A stretch of 64,000 bases of DNA from JAVDCA01 sp963819385 (GTDB taxonomy: Bacteria; Pseudomonadota; Alphaproteobacteria; Rhizobiales; Xanthobacteraceae). The stretch is from NCBI GenBank assembly GCA_963819385.1, contig CAWFVV010000001.1, positions 930,001-994,000 of the forward strand. The letters run 5' to 3'. The stretch's first letter is position 1. Every line of letters starts with the position of its first letter. Shown piece after piece: positions 28,045 to 37,476 of this stretch. The position numbers and the translations under genes are program-made. The notes beneath the pieces are model-generated. The model made no database searches, was not told the DNA's origin, and was given only the letters and a program-made list of their open reading frames with translations.

Positions 28045-28812
28045 ATGGCTCATCGGATCGTGTCCGCGCCGGCCCGGCCGGTGCGTTGGTCGTTTGTCAC
28101 GACCGTCGCCGCGCTCGCGTTTCTCGGTGTGTCTGGCGTGAACGCGCAGGCGCCCAACCCCAAGCCCAAGACCCCGCCGAAGACCGCCCCGAAGAAGCAG
28201 CCGACCCCGCCGCCCGCGCAGGCGCCGCAAGCGCCGCCCGCCGCCGCCCAGCAGCAGCCCCCGGTGCAGATGCCGCAGCTCATCTACTCGCCGTGGGCGA
28301 AGTTCTGCGGCAAGGGCCAGGCCGCCGACGCCAAGCAGGTGTGCTTCACCGGCAAGGATGCGCGCACCGAGGCGGGCGTGCCGGTGGTCGCCGCCGCGCT
28401 CATCGAGCCGGATGGCGAGCCGACCAAGATCTTTCGCGTCACGCTGCCGAGTCCGCTGCAACTCAAGTACGGCACCCGGCTCATCGTCGACCAGCAGGAG
28501 CCGTTGCAGGCGCAGTTCTTCACCTGCTTCTCGAACGGCTGCATGGCGGACTACGAGGGCACGCCCGACCTCATTACAAAGCTCAAGAAAGGGCAGATGC
28601 TGACCATCCAGGCGATCAATCTCGCGGGGTCGCCGATCAGCTTCCCGCTTCCGCTCACCGACTTCGGAAAGGCGAACGAGGGTCCGCCGACCGATCCGAA
28701 GGTGTTCGAGGAGCAGCAGAAGAAACTGCAGGAAGAGCTGCAGAAGCGCGCCGAGGAAGCGCGCAAGAAGCTTGAGCAGCAACAGGGCGCCCCGGCCGCG
28801 CCGAAACAATGA
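28045..28812 (+). CDS. invasion-associated locus B (IalB) family protein, copy 1
   Basis: This 255-aa exported protein has a signal peptide (cleavage near VNA-QA), a Pro/Lys/Gln-rich spacer (residues about 36-77), then the IalB domain (PWAKFCGKG...VCFTGKDARTE, LPSPLQLKYGTRLIVDQ, TCFSNGCMADY) with four conserved cysteines. It ends in a charged, coiled-coil-like helix (FEEQQKKLQEELQKRAEEARKKLEQQ). IalB was named from Bartonella erythrocyte entry, but the family is widespread in free-living Hyphomicrobiales and its biochemical role is unknown. It overlaps copy 2 by 4 bp. Confidence 0.92.
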   Translation: MAHRIVSAPARPVRWSFVTTVAALAFLGVSGVNAQAPNPKPKTPPKTAPKKQPTPPPAQAPQAPPAAAQQQPPVQMPQLIYSPWAKFCGKGQAADAKQVCFTGKDARTEAGVPVVAAALIEPDGEPTKIFRVTLPSPLQLKYGTRLIVDQQEPLQAQFFTCFSNGCMADYEGTPDLITKLKKGQMLTIQAINLAGSPISFPLPLTDFGKANEGPPTDPKVFEEQQKKLQEELQKRAEEARKKLEQQQGAPAAPKQ

Positions 28813-29600
28813 TGAGGGTTGCGATGGCAAAGATCTTGAACGGCGCCGCCGGCGCGTCTTGCGCGGTGGTTCATTCGGGACGCGTGGGAGCATCCGCGCG
28901 CGTGAGACGGTTGCGTCGGGCAGTTGTCGCGACACTCGCGGCCTGCACGGCGGTCGCGTTCCTTGCCGCGCCGGACGCACAGGCACAGACGCCCGCGCCC
29001 AAGCCGAAGCCTGCTCCCAAGGCAGCGCCGAAGCAGCCGGTCGCGCCGGCGCCGCAGCAGGCGGCTCCGCAGCAGGCGGCTCCGCCGGCCCAGGCGGCCG
29101 TACCGATGCCGCAGTTGGTGCCCTCGCCGTGGGTGAAGCTGTGCGAGACGCAGCCGAAAAAGCTCTGCGTCACGCGCTCGCTGCTGCGGACCGACACCGG
29201 CGCGCCGGCAGCCTTGGCGGAATTTGCCGAGCCGGAGGGCGCGCCTAAGATTTTGCGCATCACGCTGCCGCTCGGCATGCTGCTCGACTACGGCACGCGC
29301 CTGCTCATCGATCAGGGCCAGCAGCCGGTCGCGACCGCGCGGTTCGTCACCTGTCTCGAAGGCTGCATCACGTTCTATCCGATTACGGATGATCTGCAGG
29401 ACAGGCTCAAGAAAGGGCAGACGGTGACCATCCAGGCCGTCAACCTGAACAACGCCCCGATGAGCTTCCCGCTGCCGCTGACCAATTTCGCCAAGGCCGT
29501 CGAAGGTCCGCCGACCGATCCGAAGGTCTATGCGGAGGAACAGAAGAAGATTCAGGATGAGCTGCAGAGGCACGCTCAGGCGGCGGCGCCCAAGCAGTAG
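28809..29600 (+). CDS. invasion-associated locus B (IalB) family protein, copy 2
   Basis: This 263-aa paralogue follows copy 1, with its ATG overlapping the stop of copy 1 (ATGA). The layout is the same: signal peptide (cleavage near AQA-QT), a Pro/Ala/Gln spacer (PKPAPKAAPKQPVAPAPQQA), the IalB domain (PWVKLCETQPKKLCVTRS, LPLGMLLDYGTRLLIDQ, CLEGCITFYP) and a short charged tail. Both copies end their core with a shared block (KKGQ-T-QA-NL, SFPLPLT-F-KA-EGPPTDPKV), showing a tandem duplication. A strong terminator follows. Confidence 0.92.
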   Translation: MMRVAMAKILNGAAGASCAVVHSGRVGASARVRRLRRAVVATLAACTAVAFLAAPDAQAQTPAPKPKPAPKAAPKQPVAPAPQQAAPQQAAPPAQAAVPMPQLVPSPWVKLCETQPKKLCVTRSLLRTDTGAPAALAEFAEPEGAPKILRITLPLGMLLDYGTRLLIDQGQQPVATARFVTCLEGCITFYPITDDLQDRLKKGQTVTIQAVNLNNAPMSFPLPLTNFAKAVEGPPTDPKVYAEEQKKIQDELQRHAQAAAPKQ

Positions 29601-29617
29601 AGCGCTCTGCCGACGGC

Positions 29618-29650
29618 CAAAAAAGCGCGCCTCGCGGCGCGCTTTTTTTT
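29618..29650 (+). terminator. bidirectional Rho-independent terminator
   Basis: The stem AGCGCGCC/GGCGCGCT has a TCGC loop, with five or more A before and eight T after. It lies between the convergent ialB pair and hspQ and can work in both directions. Confidence 0.9.
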
Positions 29651-29659
29651 CGTCAACGA

Positions 29660-29992
29660 TCAATTGAGCGTGGAATGGCGCATCCGGTAGCTGCCGGCGT
29701 CGTCGCGGTCGAATATCTCGGCGACCTGCGGATGGCGGATCGGTTCGCCGGACGTGTCGGGCAGCAAGTTCTGCTCGGACACGTAGGCGATGTACTCGGT
29801 CTCGGCGTTCTCGGCGTACAGATGATAGAACGGCTGGTCCTTGTGCGGCCGCACCTCGGCCGGGATCGCCTGGTACCATTCTTCCGTATTGCTGAACACG
29901 GGATCGATGTCGAACACGACGCCGCGAAATTGGAAGACGCGGTGCCGCACGACCTGTCCGAGCGTGTATTTGGCGGTGCGTGTGTTGTTCAT
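29660..29992 (-). CDS. hspQ: heat shock protein HspQ
   Basis: HspQ is a small hemimethylated-DNA-binding-fold protein that, in enterics, acts as a Lon specificity factor under heat stress. The 110-aa protein contains the family pattern YTLGQVVRHRVFQFRGVVFDIDP, then NTEEWYQAIP, PFYHLYAEN and YIAYVSEQNLL. It begins MNNTRTAKY and ends at the shared terminator. Confidence 0.93.
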   Translation of the reverse strand: MNNTRTAKYTLGQVVRHRVFQFRGVVFDIDPVFSNTEEWYQAIPAEVRPHKDQPFYHLYAENAETEYIAYVSEQNLLPDTSGEPIRHPQVAEIFDRDDAGSYRMRHSTLN

Positions 29993-30069
29993 GGCGGCGG
30001 ATCAATAGCGCAGTACCGACGCCCCGAACAAGGCTTGGGGAGGACGGACTTCCGGGTCGCGGGAGAACG

Positions 30070-31110
30070 TCACAATCCGTAGCGCGCCGCCATGTCGGGA
30101 TCCTTGGCGGCGACGAGGCGGGCGAGGTCGACCACGACCTTCGCCTGCTTCCAGGTGGCGTCGTCCTGCATCTTGCCGTCGATCATCACGGCGCCGGTTC
30201 CATCCGGCATGGCGTCGAGGATCTTGCGCGCGAAAGCCACGTCGTCAGGCTCGGGGGAGAACACCCGCTTGGTGATGGCGATCTGCGAGGGATGCAGCGA
30301 CCAGGCGCCCGCGCAGCCCATCAGGAAAGCGTTGCGGAATTGCGCCTCGCAGGCGGCCGGATCGGAAAAGTCGGCAAACGGCCCGTAGAACGGCTTGATG
30401 CCTGCCGCCGCGCAAGCGTCCACCATCTTGGCGATCGTGTAGTGCCACAGGTCCTGCTGGAAGCGCGGCCGTTCGCCTTCGCGGGCCGCGTCCGCCAGCA
30501 CGATGTAGTCCGGATGGCCGCCGCCGACCCGCGTGGTCTTCATCGCGCGTGACGCCGCAAGATCGGCGGGCCCGAGGCTGATGCCGTGCATGCGCGGCGA
30601 GGCGGCCGCGATCGCGGCGACATTGTCGACGCCCTCGGCGGTCTCGAGGATCGCGTGGATGAGGATCGGCTGCTTCACGCCATGCCGCGCCTCCAGCTGG
30701 GCGAGAAGCTGGTCGAGGTAATGGATGTCCCATGCGCCCTCGACCTTGGGCAGCATGACGACGCCGAGCTTGTCGCCGATCGCGGCGACGATCTCGGTCA
30801 CGTCGTCGAGCGCCCATGGCGAGTTGAGCGCATTGATGCGCGTCCACAGGCCGGTCGCGCCGAAATCGTGCGCCTTGGCCATGGCGATGAAGCCCGCGCG
30901 CGCCGCAAGCTTGGCGTCGGCCGGCACCGCATCCTCGAGATTGCCCAGCACCACGTCGACCTGCGCGATCAGCTCGCCGACCTTGGCGCGCACCTTCTCG
31001 TTATGCGGCGGCACGAAATGGATCATGCGCTCGAGCCGCACCGGCAGCTCGCGCAGCGGCGCGGGCGCGCCGATCGCCAGCGGCTTGAAGAAGTTGCGTG
31101 GAAGCTTCAT
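30070..31110 (-). CDS. HpcH/HpaI aldolase family: malyl-CoA / beta-methylmalyl-CoA lyase-like
   Basis: This 346-aa CoA lyase of the citrate-lyase-beta/HpcH fold cleaves or forms C-C bonds in acids such as malyl-CoA. Conserved metal and CoA contacts are visible as NLEDAVPADAKLAAR, RINALNSPWALDD, MLPKVEG, ILETAEGV and SLGPADLAASRAMKTT, and GPFADFSD and SLHPSQI follow. The SLG-ADFAAS-MQTT type of motif is shared with Rhodobacter Mcl1. It is a single gene with no ethylmalonyl-CoA pathway genes nearby, so the exact substrate is open. The start MKLPRNFFKPLAIG at 31110 fits the family. Confidence 0.87.
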   Translation of the reverse strand: MKLPRNFFKPLAIGAPAPLRELPVRLERMIHFVPPHNEKVRAKVGELIAQVDVVLGNLEDAVPADAKLAARAGFIAMAKAHDFGATGLWTRINALNSPWALDDVTEIVAAIGDKLGVVMLPKVEGAWDIHYLDQLLAQLEARHGVKQPILIHAILETAEGVDNVAAIAAASPRMHGISLGPADLAASRAMKTTRVGGGHPDYIVLADAAREGERPRFQQDLWHYTIAKMVDACAAAGIKPFYGPFADFSDPAACEAQFRNAFLMGCAGAWSLHPSQIAITKRVFSPEPDDVAFARKILDAMPDGTGAVMIDGKMQDDATWKQAKVVVDLARLVAAKDPDMAARYGL

Positions 31111-31257
31111 GCGGTGCGCTCTCTCCGGACCTCGCCGCCATAGTGAGGGAAGCCCCACCGGGCGCCAAGCCGAATTTGCAGGCGGCCATGGCAACATCCG
31201 CCCAGGAATTGACCGCGTACGAGCAAGCGGCTAGGCAGCGCAGCTCCGGTCATCCGC

Positions 31258-32220
31258 ATGCTCGACATCGTCAATCTTGCGCTGCCGTTCTTCGGCCTGA
31301 TCTTCCTCGGCCTCGTCTGCGGCAAGATCAAGCGCCTGCCCGACGACGGGCTGGTGTGGATGAATTTCTTCGTCGTCTATGTGGCGCTGCCGGCACTGTT
31401 CTATCGCATCCTGGCGCAGACCCCGTTCGAGCAGCTCGCCCAGGCATGGTTCATCGTCGGCACCACGCTGTCGACGTTCCTGGTGTTCGTCCTCGCCTTT
31501 GCGATCAGCTACATCATGCGCCGCCGCAACCTTGCGGAAGCGACCATTGCGGCACTCGCGGGCAGCTACGGAAACATAGGCTACATGGGTCCGGGGCTTG
31601 CGCTGGCGACGCTCGGGTCGCAGGCGACCGCGCCGGTGGCGCTGATCTTCTGCTTCGACCAGCTCCTGTTGTTCACGCTGGTGCCGCTGCTGATGTCGTT
31701 TGCGGGCGCGGAGCGCAAAGGCGTGCTGGCGACCGCCGCTTCCGTGGTGCGGCGGGTCGTCACCAATCCGTTCATCGTCGCCAGCGCGCTCGGCGTGGTA
31801 TCGGCAGCGTTCCATTTCGAGCCCCCCGTCGCGCTGGACCGGTTGCTCGGCTTCCTGCAGAACGGCGCGGCGCCGTGCGCGCTGTTTGCGCTCGGCGTGA
31901 CCGTGGCGCTGCGGCCGCTCGACCGGATGCCGTGGGAGGTGCCGATCCTGTCGGCGATCAAGCTCATCGTTCACCCGGCGCTCGTCCTCGTCATGCTGTC
32001 GCTGCTCGGGCCCTTCGCGGAAGCCTGGATCGCGACGGCGGTGCTGATGGCGGCGTTGCCGCAGGCGCTCAACGTCTTCGTCATGGCGCGCCAGTACGAC
32101 ACCTGGGTGGGCGAGGCGTCGAGCTCGGTGCTGCTCGGCACGCTCATATCGGTGGTGACGCTGACCGCCGTGATGTGGATGGTGAAGACGCACGCCCTGC
32201 CGCTGCACTTATTCCATTGA
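31258..32220 (+). CDS. AEC family transporter (auxin efflux carrier-like permease)
   Basis: This 320-aa protein has about ten transmembrane helices in the AEC pattern, two five-helix bundles around a central less hydrophobic linker. Family-like segments are NLALPFFGLIFLGLVCGKIKRLP at the start, GSYGNIGYMGPGLAL in the crossover helix and LPQALNVFVMARQYD near the end. Bacterial members export or import small organic acids. It is divergent from the malyl-CoA lyase gene, and a link through C4-acid transport is a guess. Confidence 0.88.
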   Translation: MLDIVNLALPFFGLIFLGLVCGKIKRLPDDGLVWMNFFVVYVALPALFYRILAQTPFEQLAQAWFIVGTTLSTFLVFVLAFAISYIMRRRNLAEATIAALAGSYGNIGYMGPGLALATLGSQATAPVALIFCFDQLLLFTLVPLLMSFAGAERKGVLATAASVVRRVVTNPFIVASALGVVSAAFHFEPPVALDRLLGFLQNGAAPCALFALGVTVALRPLDRMPWEVPILSAIKLIVHPALVLVMLSLLGPFAEAWIATAVLMAALPQALNVFVMARQYDTWVGEASSSVLLGTLISVVTLTAVMWMVKTHALPLHLFH

Positions 32221-32297
32221 TGCGGTTCACGCGGAGCCGGTCTAACGCCCCGAATTGATCCGTGTTAACGATCGGCTGAATCGGGGAGCCCCACGCC

Positions 32298-33401
32298 ATG
32301 CCGCAACCGCTGTCGGGCCTGCTCGTGCTCGACTTCACCACCTTGCTGCCGGGACCGCTCGCCACGCTGATGCTGGCCGAGGCGGGCGCCGAGGTGATCA
32401 AGATCGAACGGCCCGGCGGCGAGGATATGCGCCGCCGCTGGCCCACCCTGGATGATGTGAGCGCTTCGTTCGTGCTGCTCAACCGCGGCAAGCAAGGTCT
32501 CGTGGTCGACCTCAAGGGTCCTGACGGGCGCGCCAAGCTCGCCCCGTTGCTCGCGCGCGCCGACATCCTGGTCGAGCAGTTCCGGCCCGGCGTGATGGAG
32601 CGCCTCGGCCTCGGCTATGAGGCCGTGCGGCAGGTCAATCGACGCATCGTCTATTGCTCGATCAGCGGCTATGGCCAGCGCGGGCCGCGCGCCGGCGAGG
32701 CCGGCCACGACCTCAACTATATCGGCGCGACCGGCCTGCTCGCGCTCAATCCGGGACCGCGCGAGCATCCGAACGTTCCGCCCGCGCTCGTCGCCGACAT
32801 CGGCGGCGGCACGTTTCCGGCCGTCATGAATATCCTGCTGGCGTTGCGCCAGCGCGATCTCACCGGGGAAGGCTGCTACCTCGACATCGCCATGGCGGAC
32901 GCCATGTTCACGTTCGCGTGGCAGGCGCTCGCGGCCGGGCAGGCGACGGGGCGTTATCCGGGGCCCGGCGAAGCCTGGACGGCGGGCGGCTCGCCGCGCT
33001 ACGCGCTCTACCCGACGCGCGACGGCGCGCTAGTCGCCTGCGCGGCACTCGAAGAGAAATTCTGGCGCGACTTCTGCGCCGCCATCGGCCTTGCGCCGGC
33101 GCTGATCGACGACCAGGCCGATCCGCCCGCGACCCGCGCCGGAATTGCCGGGCTCATCGCGGCCCGCACGGCCGCCGACTGGCGACCGATCTTCGCCAAG
33201 ACGGATTGCTGCGTCACCATCGTCGCCTCGCTCGAGGAGGCAATGCGCGACCCGCACTTCGTCGAGCGCGGCTTGTTCGCTTACGAGGCGGTCAGCAGCG
33301 CCGGAACCGCTATTGCGGCGCTGCCGTTGCCGATCGCGCCGGTGTTCCGCGATGGGACGGTTCGCAAAGGCAGCCCGCGACTCGAGCAGGATCCGGCTTA
33401 A
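32298..33401 (+). CDS. CaiB/BaiF family protein, alpha-methylacyl-CoA racemase-like
   Basis: This 367-aa family III CoA-transferase fold protein starts LLVLDFTTLLPGPLATLMLAEAGAEVIKIERP. The motif GHDLNY with H137, and D167 in VADIGGGTF, match the His/Asp pair of alpha-methylacyl-CoA racemase, including its 30-residue spacing (H126/D156 in the mycobacterial enzyme). I therefore prefer racemase to CoA transferase. The role would be epimerising 2-methyl-branched acyl-CoAs before beta-oxidation. It is 77 bp after the AEC transporter gene on the same strand. Confidence 0.86.
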   Translation: MPQPLSGLLVLDFTTLLPGPLATLMLAEAGAEVIKIERPGGEDMRRRWPTLDDVSASFVLLNRGKQGLVVDLKGPDGRAKLAPLLARADILVEQFRPGVMERLGLGYEAVRQVNRRIVYCSISGYGQRGPRAGEAGHDLNYIGATGLLALNPGPREHPNVPPALVADIGGGTFPAVMNILLALRQRDLTGEGCYLDIAMADAMFTFAWQALAAGQATGRYPGPGEAWTAGGSPRYALYPTRDGALVACAALEEKFWRDFCAAIGLAPALIDDQADPPATRAGIAGLIAARTAADWRPIFAKTDCCVTIVASLEEAMRDPHFVERGLFAYEAVSSAGTAIAALPLPIAPVFRDGTVRKGSPRLEQDPA

Positions 33402-33459
33402 GAAGAAATTCAGCACGACCGCCTAGGCTCCATGTCCTGCAGGACATCGGAGACGCTGA

Positions 33460-34488
33460 GTGAGTCCGTTCGATCCGACGCATATCATGCAGCTTGTCGG
33501 CACGGTGCTGTCCTTCGTCGCCGGCAAGCTCGTCCAGCTCATCCTGTCGCCCGGCACGTTCTCGCTCGCCTCCCTGCTGAGCGCACTTTGCGTCGCGACG
33601 CTCTATCTCGAACTCAAGCGCCGCCGCAGGCCGTTGCGGCTGCGTGTGCTGCTGCGCGCGCTGTTTCCCCGCCGGTTGCGCTGTAGCCGCTCGACCCGCG
33701 CCGACATCGCGTTCTTCTTCTTCAGCTTCTTTCTGGTCGGGATCCTGTTCGGCTGGGCGGTGCTGTCGTTCCATGTGATCGACAACGCCACCAATCAGCT
33801 GCTGACCGCGACCTTCGGGGCGCAGCCGATGCGGCTCACCGGCTGGGTAGCAGCCGGGATCATGACGGTCGTGCTGTTCGTCGCCTACGAGTTCGGTTAC
33901 TGGATCGATCACTACTTAAGTCACAATGTTCCGTTTCTGTGGGAATTTCATAAAGTCCATCACACCGCCGAGGTGCTCTCGCCGCTCACCAATTTTCGCG
34001 TGCACCCGGTCGACACCATCGTGTTCAACAACATCCTGGCGCTGACGATGGGCGTAGCGGGCGGAGCCGCGCATTTCCTGCTTGGACACGGCACGCCGCC
34101 ATTCACCATCGCGGACAGCAACGTCATCGTGCTCGCGTTCTTCTTCCTGATCGGGCACTTGCAGCACACCCATTTCTGGATTGCTTTCACGGGGCTCTGG
34201 GGCCGCATCATCCTGAGCCCGGCACATCACCAGATCCATCATTCGACCGATCCGGCGCATTTCAACAAGAACCTCGGCAGCTTCCTCGCAATCTGGGACT
34301 GGATGTTCGGCACGCTCCATATGCCGAGCAAGACGCGGCAGAAGCTCGACTTCGGCGTCGAGCCGAAAGGGCAAGAGGCACATACGGTGACGGGCGGATT
34401 GATCGCGCCGTGGCGCGCGGCCTTGCACCTGCGCCACAAGCCGACCCCGGTCGCGGTCGGCGACCGCTCGCTGGCGTCGGGAGCCTGA
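33460..34488 (+). CDS. sterol desaturase / fatty acid hydroxylase family membrane protein
   Basis: This 342-aa integral membrane protein of the di-iron hydroxylase superfamily shows three histidine clusters: DHYLSH, HKVHH and HHQIHH, plus a late single His, as needed for the oxygen-activating iron pair. Hydrophobic segments lie near the N-terminus and around residues 85-150. Bacterial members hydroxylate lipids; the substrate is not evident. The frame opens with a GTG at 33460 (MSPFDPTHIM). It is convergent with the UbiH-type gene. Confidence 0.9.
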   Translation: MSPFDPTHIMQLVGTVLSFVAGKLVQLILSPGTFSLASLLSALCVATLYLELKRRRRPLRLRVLLRALFPRRLRCSRSTRADIAFFFFSFFLVGILFGWAVLSFHVIDNATNQLLTATFGAQPMRLTGWVAAGIMTVVLFVAYEFGYWIDHYLSHNVPFLWEFHKVHHTAEVLSPLTNFRVHPVDTIVFNNILALTMGVAGGAAHFLLGHGTPPFTIADSNVIVLAFFFLIGHLQHTHFWIAFTGLWGRIILSPAHHQIHHSTDPAHFNKNLGSFLAIWDWMFGTLHMPSKTRQKLDFGVEPKGQEAHTVTGGLIAPWRAALHLRHKPTPVAVGDRSLASGA

Positions 34489-34573
34489 TTTTTGCGCGTT
34501 GGCGCATATCCTTATCGGCGAACCGGTACCCACCCCCGATCTAGTCGGGGGCAGGCTTTCGCGCGGATATGCG

Positions 34574-35797
34574 CTACAGCGCCTCGCCGCGCATAAGACG
34601 CGGCTCGGCAAGACGCGGCGCGACGCCTTCGCGCATCATGGCGCGCCGCAGCGGCCCGATCCGGTCGAGCAGGTAGAGACCGAGCCCGCGCGCGCTCTGC
34701 GCCGGGAGAAAGTCGGTGAGCAGCGAGCGGTTGAGCAGATCGATGGCCGTGGTGCGGCTTCCGACGTCGGTGCGCCGCCGGCGGTCGTATTCGTCGGTCA
34801 ACGTGGCACCGCCCACATCCGTCCCGTCGCGGCGCGCCGCGACCGCAAGCTCGCCGACCGTCGCGGCATCACGCAGGCCTAGATTGAGGCCCTGCGCGCC
34901 AATCGGCGGCATGACATGACCGGCCTCGCCGATAAGCGCGACGCGTCGCGCCGCGAAGCGACGAGCCGTCTCGACGCCGAGTCGGAAGACGCCGTGGCCC
35001 GGTTCGACCTTGACCTTGCCGAGGATCGAATGGGCACGCCGCTCGATTTCGCCGTCGAGGTCGCCGGCATCGAGTTGCTCGATCCGCTCCGCCTCCTCGG
35101 GCGCCACGACACAAACGAGGCTCGAGCGTTCGCCCGGCAGGGGCACCAGGGTGAACGGGCCGTGCGTGGTGTGGAACTCGGTCGAGATATCGCGATGCGG
35201 GCGCGCATGGCCGAGATTGAAGGTGAGGGCGGTCTGCGGATAGCTGCGGCTTTCGGTGTCGATACCGGCGGCGACGCGGCAGATTGAGCGCCGACCGTCG
35301 GCCGCCACGATAAGGCGGGCGGTCAGCGAGCCGCCGCCCGCAAGCGCTACCGTCACGTTGTCATCGCCGATCGTGATGGCGCACGCCGCGTCGTCGATGC
35401 GTTTAAGCTCGGCGATCTCACCCGCGCGTGCCTGCAGGGCAGCGACCAGATGGCGGTTCTCGATGTTCCAGCCGAATGCCTCGAGGCCGATCTCGGCGGC
35501 ATCGAACCGCACCTCGGGCGCGCGCCACAGCCGATCCGTGTCGTCGACGATCCGCATGGTGCGCAGCGGCGCCGCCAGCGCGCGGCAGCCCGTCCAGACG
35601 CCGAGCGCATCGAGTGCCGTCACCGATCCGGCGAGCAGGGCGGTCGTGCGGTTGTCGGCGCGGGCGGCGTGCCCGGCGACGAGCGCCGTCGGCACGCCGG
35701 CGCCGGCGAGCGCGATCGCGGCCGTCAGGCCGGCCGGGCCGCCGCCCACCACCGCGACTTCCGCCTGGTATCTGCCGTCCGCTGCCGCCACGCTCAT
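34574..35797 (-). CDS. UbiH/UbiF/COQ6-family FAD-dependent monooxygenase
   Basis: This 407-aa flavoprotein hydroxylase resembles the ubiquinone ring hydroxylases. The FAD-binding Rossmann motif VAVVGGGPAGLTAAIALAGAG is at residues about 14-34, the NRTTALLAGS and ADGRRS(I)CRVAAGI regions follow, and the second FAD motif is GEAGHVMPPIGAQGLNLGLRDA. The usual GDAAH is GEAGH here. Which ring position it acts on, and whether it belongs to ubiquinone synthesis at all, cannot be settled from sequence alone. Confidence 0.88.
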   Translation of the reverse strand: MSVAAADGRYQAEVAVVGGGPAGLTAAIALAGAGVPTALVAGHAARADNRTTALLAGSVTALDALGVWTGCRALAAPLRTMRIVDDTDRLWRAPEVRFDAAEIGLEAFGWNIENRHLVAALQARAGEIAELKRIDDAACAITIGDDNVTVALAGGGSLTARLIVAADGRRSICRVAAGIDTESRSYPQTALTFNLGHARPHRDISTEFHTTHGPFTLVPLPGERSSLVCVVAPEEAERIEQLDAGDLDGEIERRAHSILGKVKVEPGHGVFRLGVETARRFAARRVALIGEAGHVMPPIGAQGLNLGLRDAATVGELAVAARRDGTDVGGATLTDEYDRRRRTDVGSRTTAIDLLNRSLLTDFLPAQSARGLGLYLLDRIGPLRRAMMREGVAPRLAEPRLMRGEAL

Positions 35798-35883
35798 TTC
35801 CGTTACGGTTTCGATCGCGATATGAAGACGTTATCGGGGATGGGCCAAGGCAGCGTCAACCACAGCGTCAACGGCGAGCCCGG

Positions 35884-36807
35884 ATGAGCGAAGCGACCGA
35901 CGAACGCAGATTGACGAGGCTGCCGCCCGCGGCGGCGCGGCTCGGCGAGGCCCTGGGCCGCCCGGTGCCGATTGCGGTCGCGTGCCTCGTGCTGCTCGCG
36001 GGCGCCGGCTGGCTCTATCTCGTCCTCATGGTGGCGGATTGGGCGGGGCGCGGCAACGCGGCGGCGCTCGGCCCCGGCATGGGCCTGTTCGATCTGCTGA
36101 CGCAACGCGCCGGGCACGACCTGATCGGGCGAGCGTTGCTCGACGTGCTCTGTCGGCCGAGCTTCGGCACGTCCGGCGCGGGCGCGCAGGCCGGACCGGT
36201 CGCGCTTGTGTTTCTCATGTGGGCCGCCATGACGCTCGCCATGATGCTGCCGACCGCCGCCGGCATGATCGTGACCTATGCGCAGATCGCCGATACCGCG
36301 GCGCGCAAGGGCGAAAGGGTCGTCTCGCCGCTCGTGCTGACCAGCGGCTATATGGCGGTGTGGCTCGGATTTGCATTGGCCGCCACCGTGCTGCAGGCCG
36401 CGCTGACGCGCGCCGCCTTGCTCGATCCCGCCATGGCGTCCGCGAGCCCGCTGTTCTCCGGCGCGATCTTCATCGGCGCCGGCGTCTACCAGTTCACCGA
36501 GCTCAAGCGCGCTTGCCTGACGCGCTGCCAGCGGCCGTTTCCGTTCTTCTTCGCCAACTGGTCGGACGCCCCGCGTGCGATCTTCCGGCTCGGCCTGCGC
36601 CAGGGCATACATTGTTTGGGTTGCTGCTGGGCCATGATGCTTGCGATGTTCGCGGTCGGCACGATGAACGTCGTGTGGATGGCGGCCCTCGGCCTGATCA
36701 TGACGGCGGAAAAGCTGACGTTGACGAACCGGTTCAGCCGGATGGTCGGCGGCGGTTTCGTTGCGGTCGGCGTTGCTTTCATTGTGCGGGCCATTGCGGG
36801 TCACTAA
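35884..36807 (+). CDS. DUF2182 family membrane protein (predicted metal-binding)
   Basis: This 307-aa protein has about six or seven transmembrane helices. Conserved DUF2182 features are the LMWAAMTLAMMLPTAAGM helix, CLTRCQ, and GIHCLGCCWAMMLAMFAVG, whose cysteines and histidine could bind a metal, probably copper. The family is known to occur next to DUF1326 genes, as here (57 bp downstream). Function is inferred only from this pairing. Confidence 0.87.
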   Translation: MSEATDERRLTRLPPAAARLGEALGRPVPIAVACLVLLAGAGWLYLVLMVADWAGRGNAAALGPGMGLFDLLTQRAGHDLIGRALLDVLCRPSFGTSGAGAQAGPVALVFLMWAAMTLAMMLPTAAGMIVTYAQIADTAARKGERVVSPLVLTSGYMAVWLGFALAATVLQAALTRAALLDPAMASASPLFSGAIFIGAGVYQFTELKRACLTRCQRPFPFFFANWSDAPRAIFRLGLRQGIHCLGCCWAMMLAMFAVGTMNVVWMAALGLIMTAEKLTLTNRFSRMVGGGFVAVGVAFIVRAIAGH

Positions 36808-36864
36808 CCGTGCACGTCGCAGCAGCGTGCTATAGTGACGTTGCGGCGCACGCGAGGGAGCTGA

Positions 36865-37476
36865 GTGGTGTCGAATACGTGGAGTTTGCGGGGCGAACTC
36901 GTCCTGTCTTGCAGTTGCGCGGTCTTCTGCCCCTGCACCTTGTCGCTCGGCCTCGCGCCGCCGACCGAAGGCCATTGCCAGACCTGGGCCGGTATCCGCA
37001 TCGACGAAGGGCGCCACGACGACACCGACCTCGCGGGCGTGAAAGTCGGCCTCATCATCGAGATCCCGGGCCTGATGTCGCGCGGCAATTGGACCGCGGG
37101 CCTGTTCGTCGACGACAAGGCCCCAGTCCAAGCCGTGAAGGCGCTGACCCGCATCTTCACGGGCCGCGCCGGCGGCTCGACGCACTTGCTGTCGATCCTG
37201 GTGAGCCACTTCCTCGGCGTGCAGCAGGCGCCCATCGTCTACCGCACCGAGGGACAGACGCGGGTCTTCTCGGTCGACAAGATCATCGACGGCGCCGTCA
37301 CGCCCGTCACGGGCAAGAACAAGGACGAGCCGGTCGTCATCCGCAACTCGGAATACTGGGTTGCGTCCGACATCACGGTCGCCCGCGCCGACAAGTCGCG
37401 CCTGCGCGCCTTCGGCCGCAACTGGAACTTTGCCGGGCGCTCGGCGGAAATCTGTCGACTGGACTGGGGCAACTGA
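36865..37476 (+). CDS. DUF1326 domain-containing protein
   Basis: This 203-aa soluble protein starts (M/V)SNTWSLRGELVLSCSCAVFCPC, with a cluster of four cysteines in CSCAVFCPC that is the mark of DUF1326 and is likely metal-binding. GAGGGAG lies upstream of paired GTG starts (36865 or 36868). The partner DUF2182 protein precedes it, and its stop overlaps the start of the phosphatidylcholine synthase gene by one base. Confidence 0.88.
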   Translation: MVSNTWSLRGELVLSCSCAVFCPCTLSLGLAPPTEGHCQTWAGIRIDEGRHDDTDLAGVKVGLIIEIPGLMSRGNWTAGLFVDDKAPVQAVKALTRIFTGRAGGSTHLLSILVSHFLGVQQAPIVYRTEGQTRVFSVDKIIDGAVTPVTGKNKDEPVVIRNSEYWVASDITVARADKSRLRAFGRNWNFAGRSAEICRLDWGN

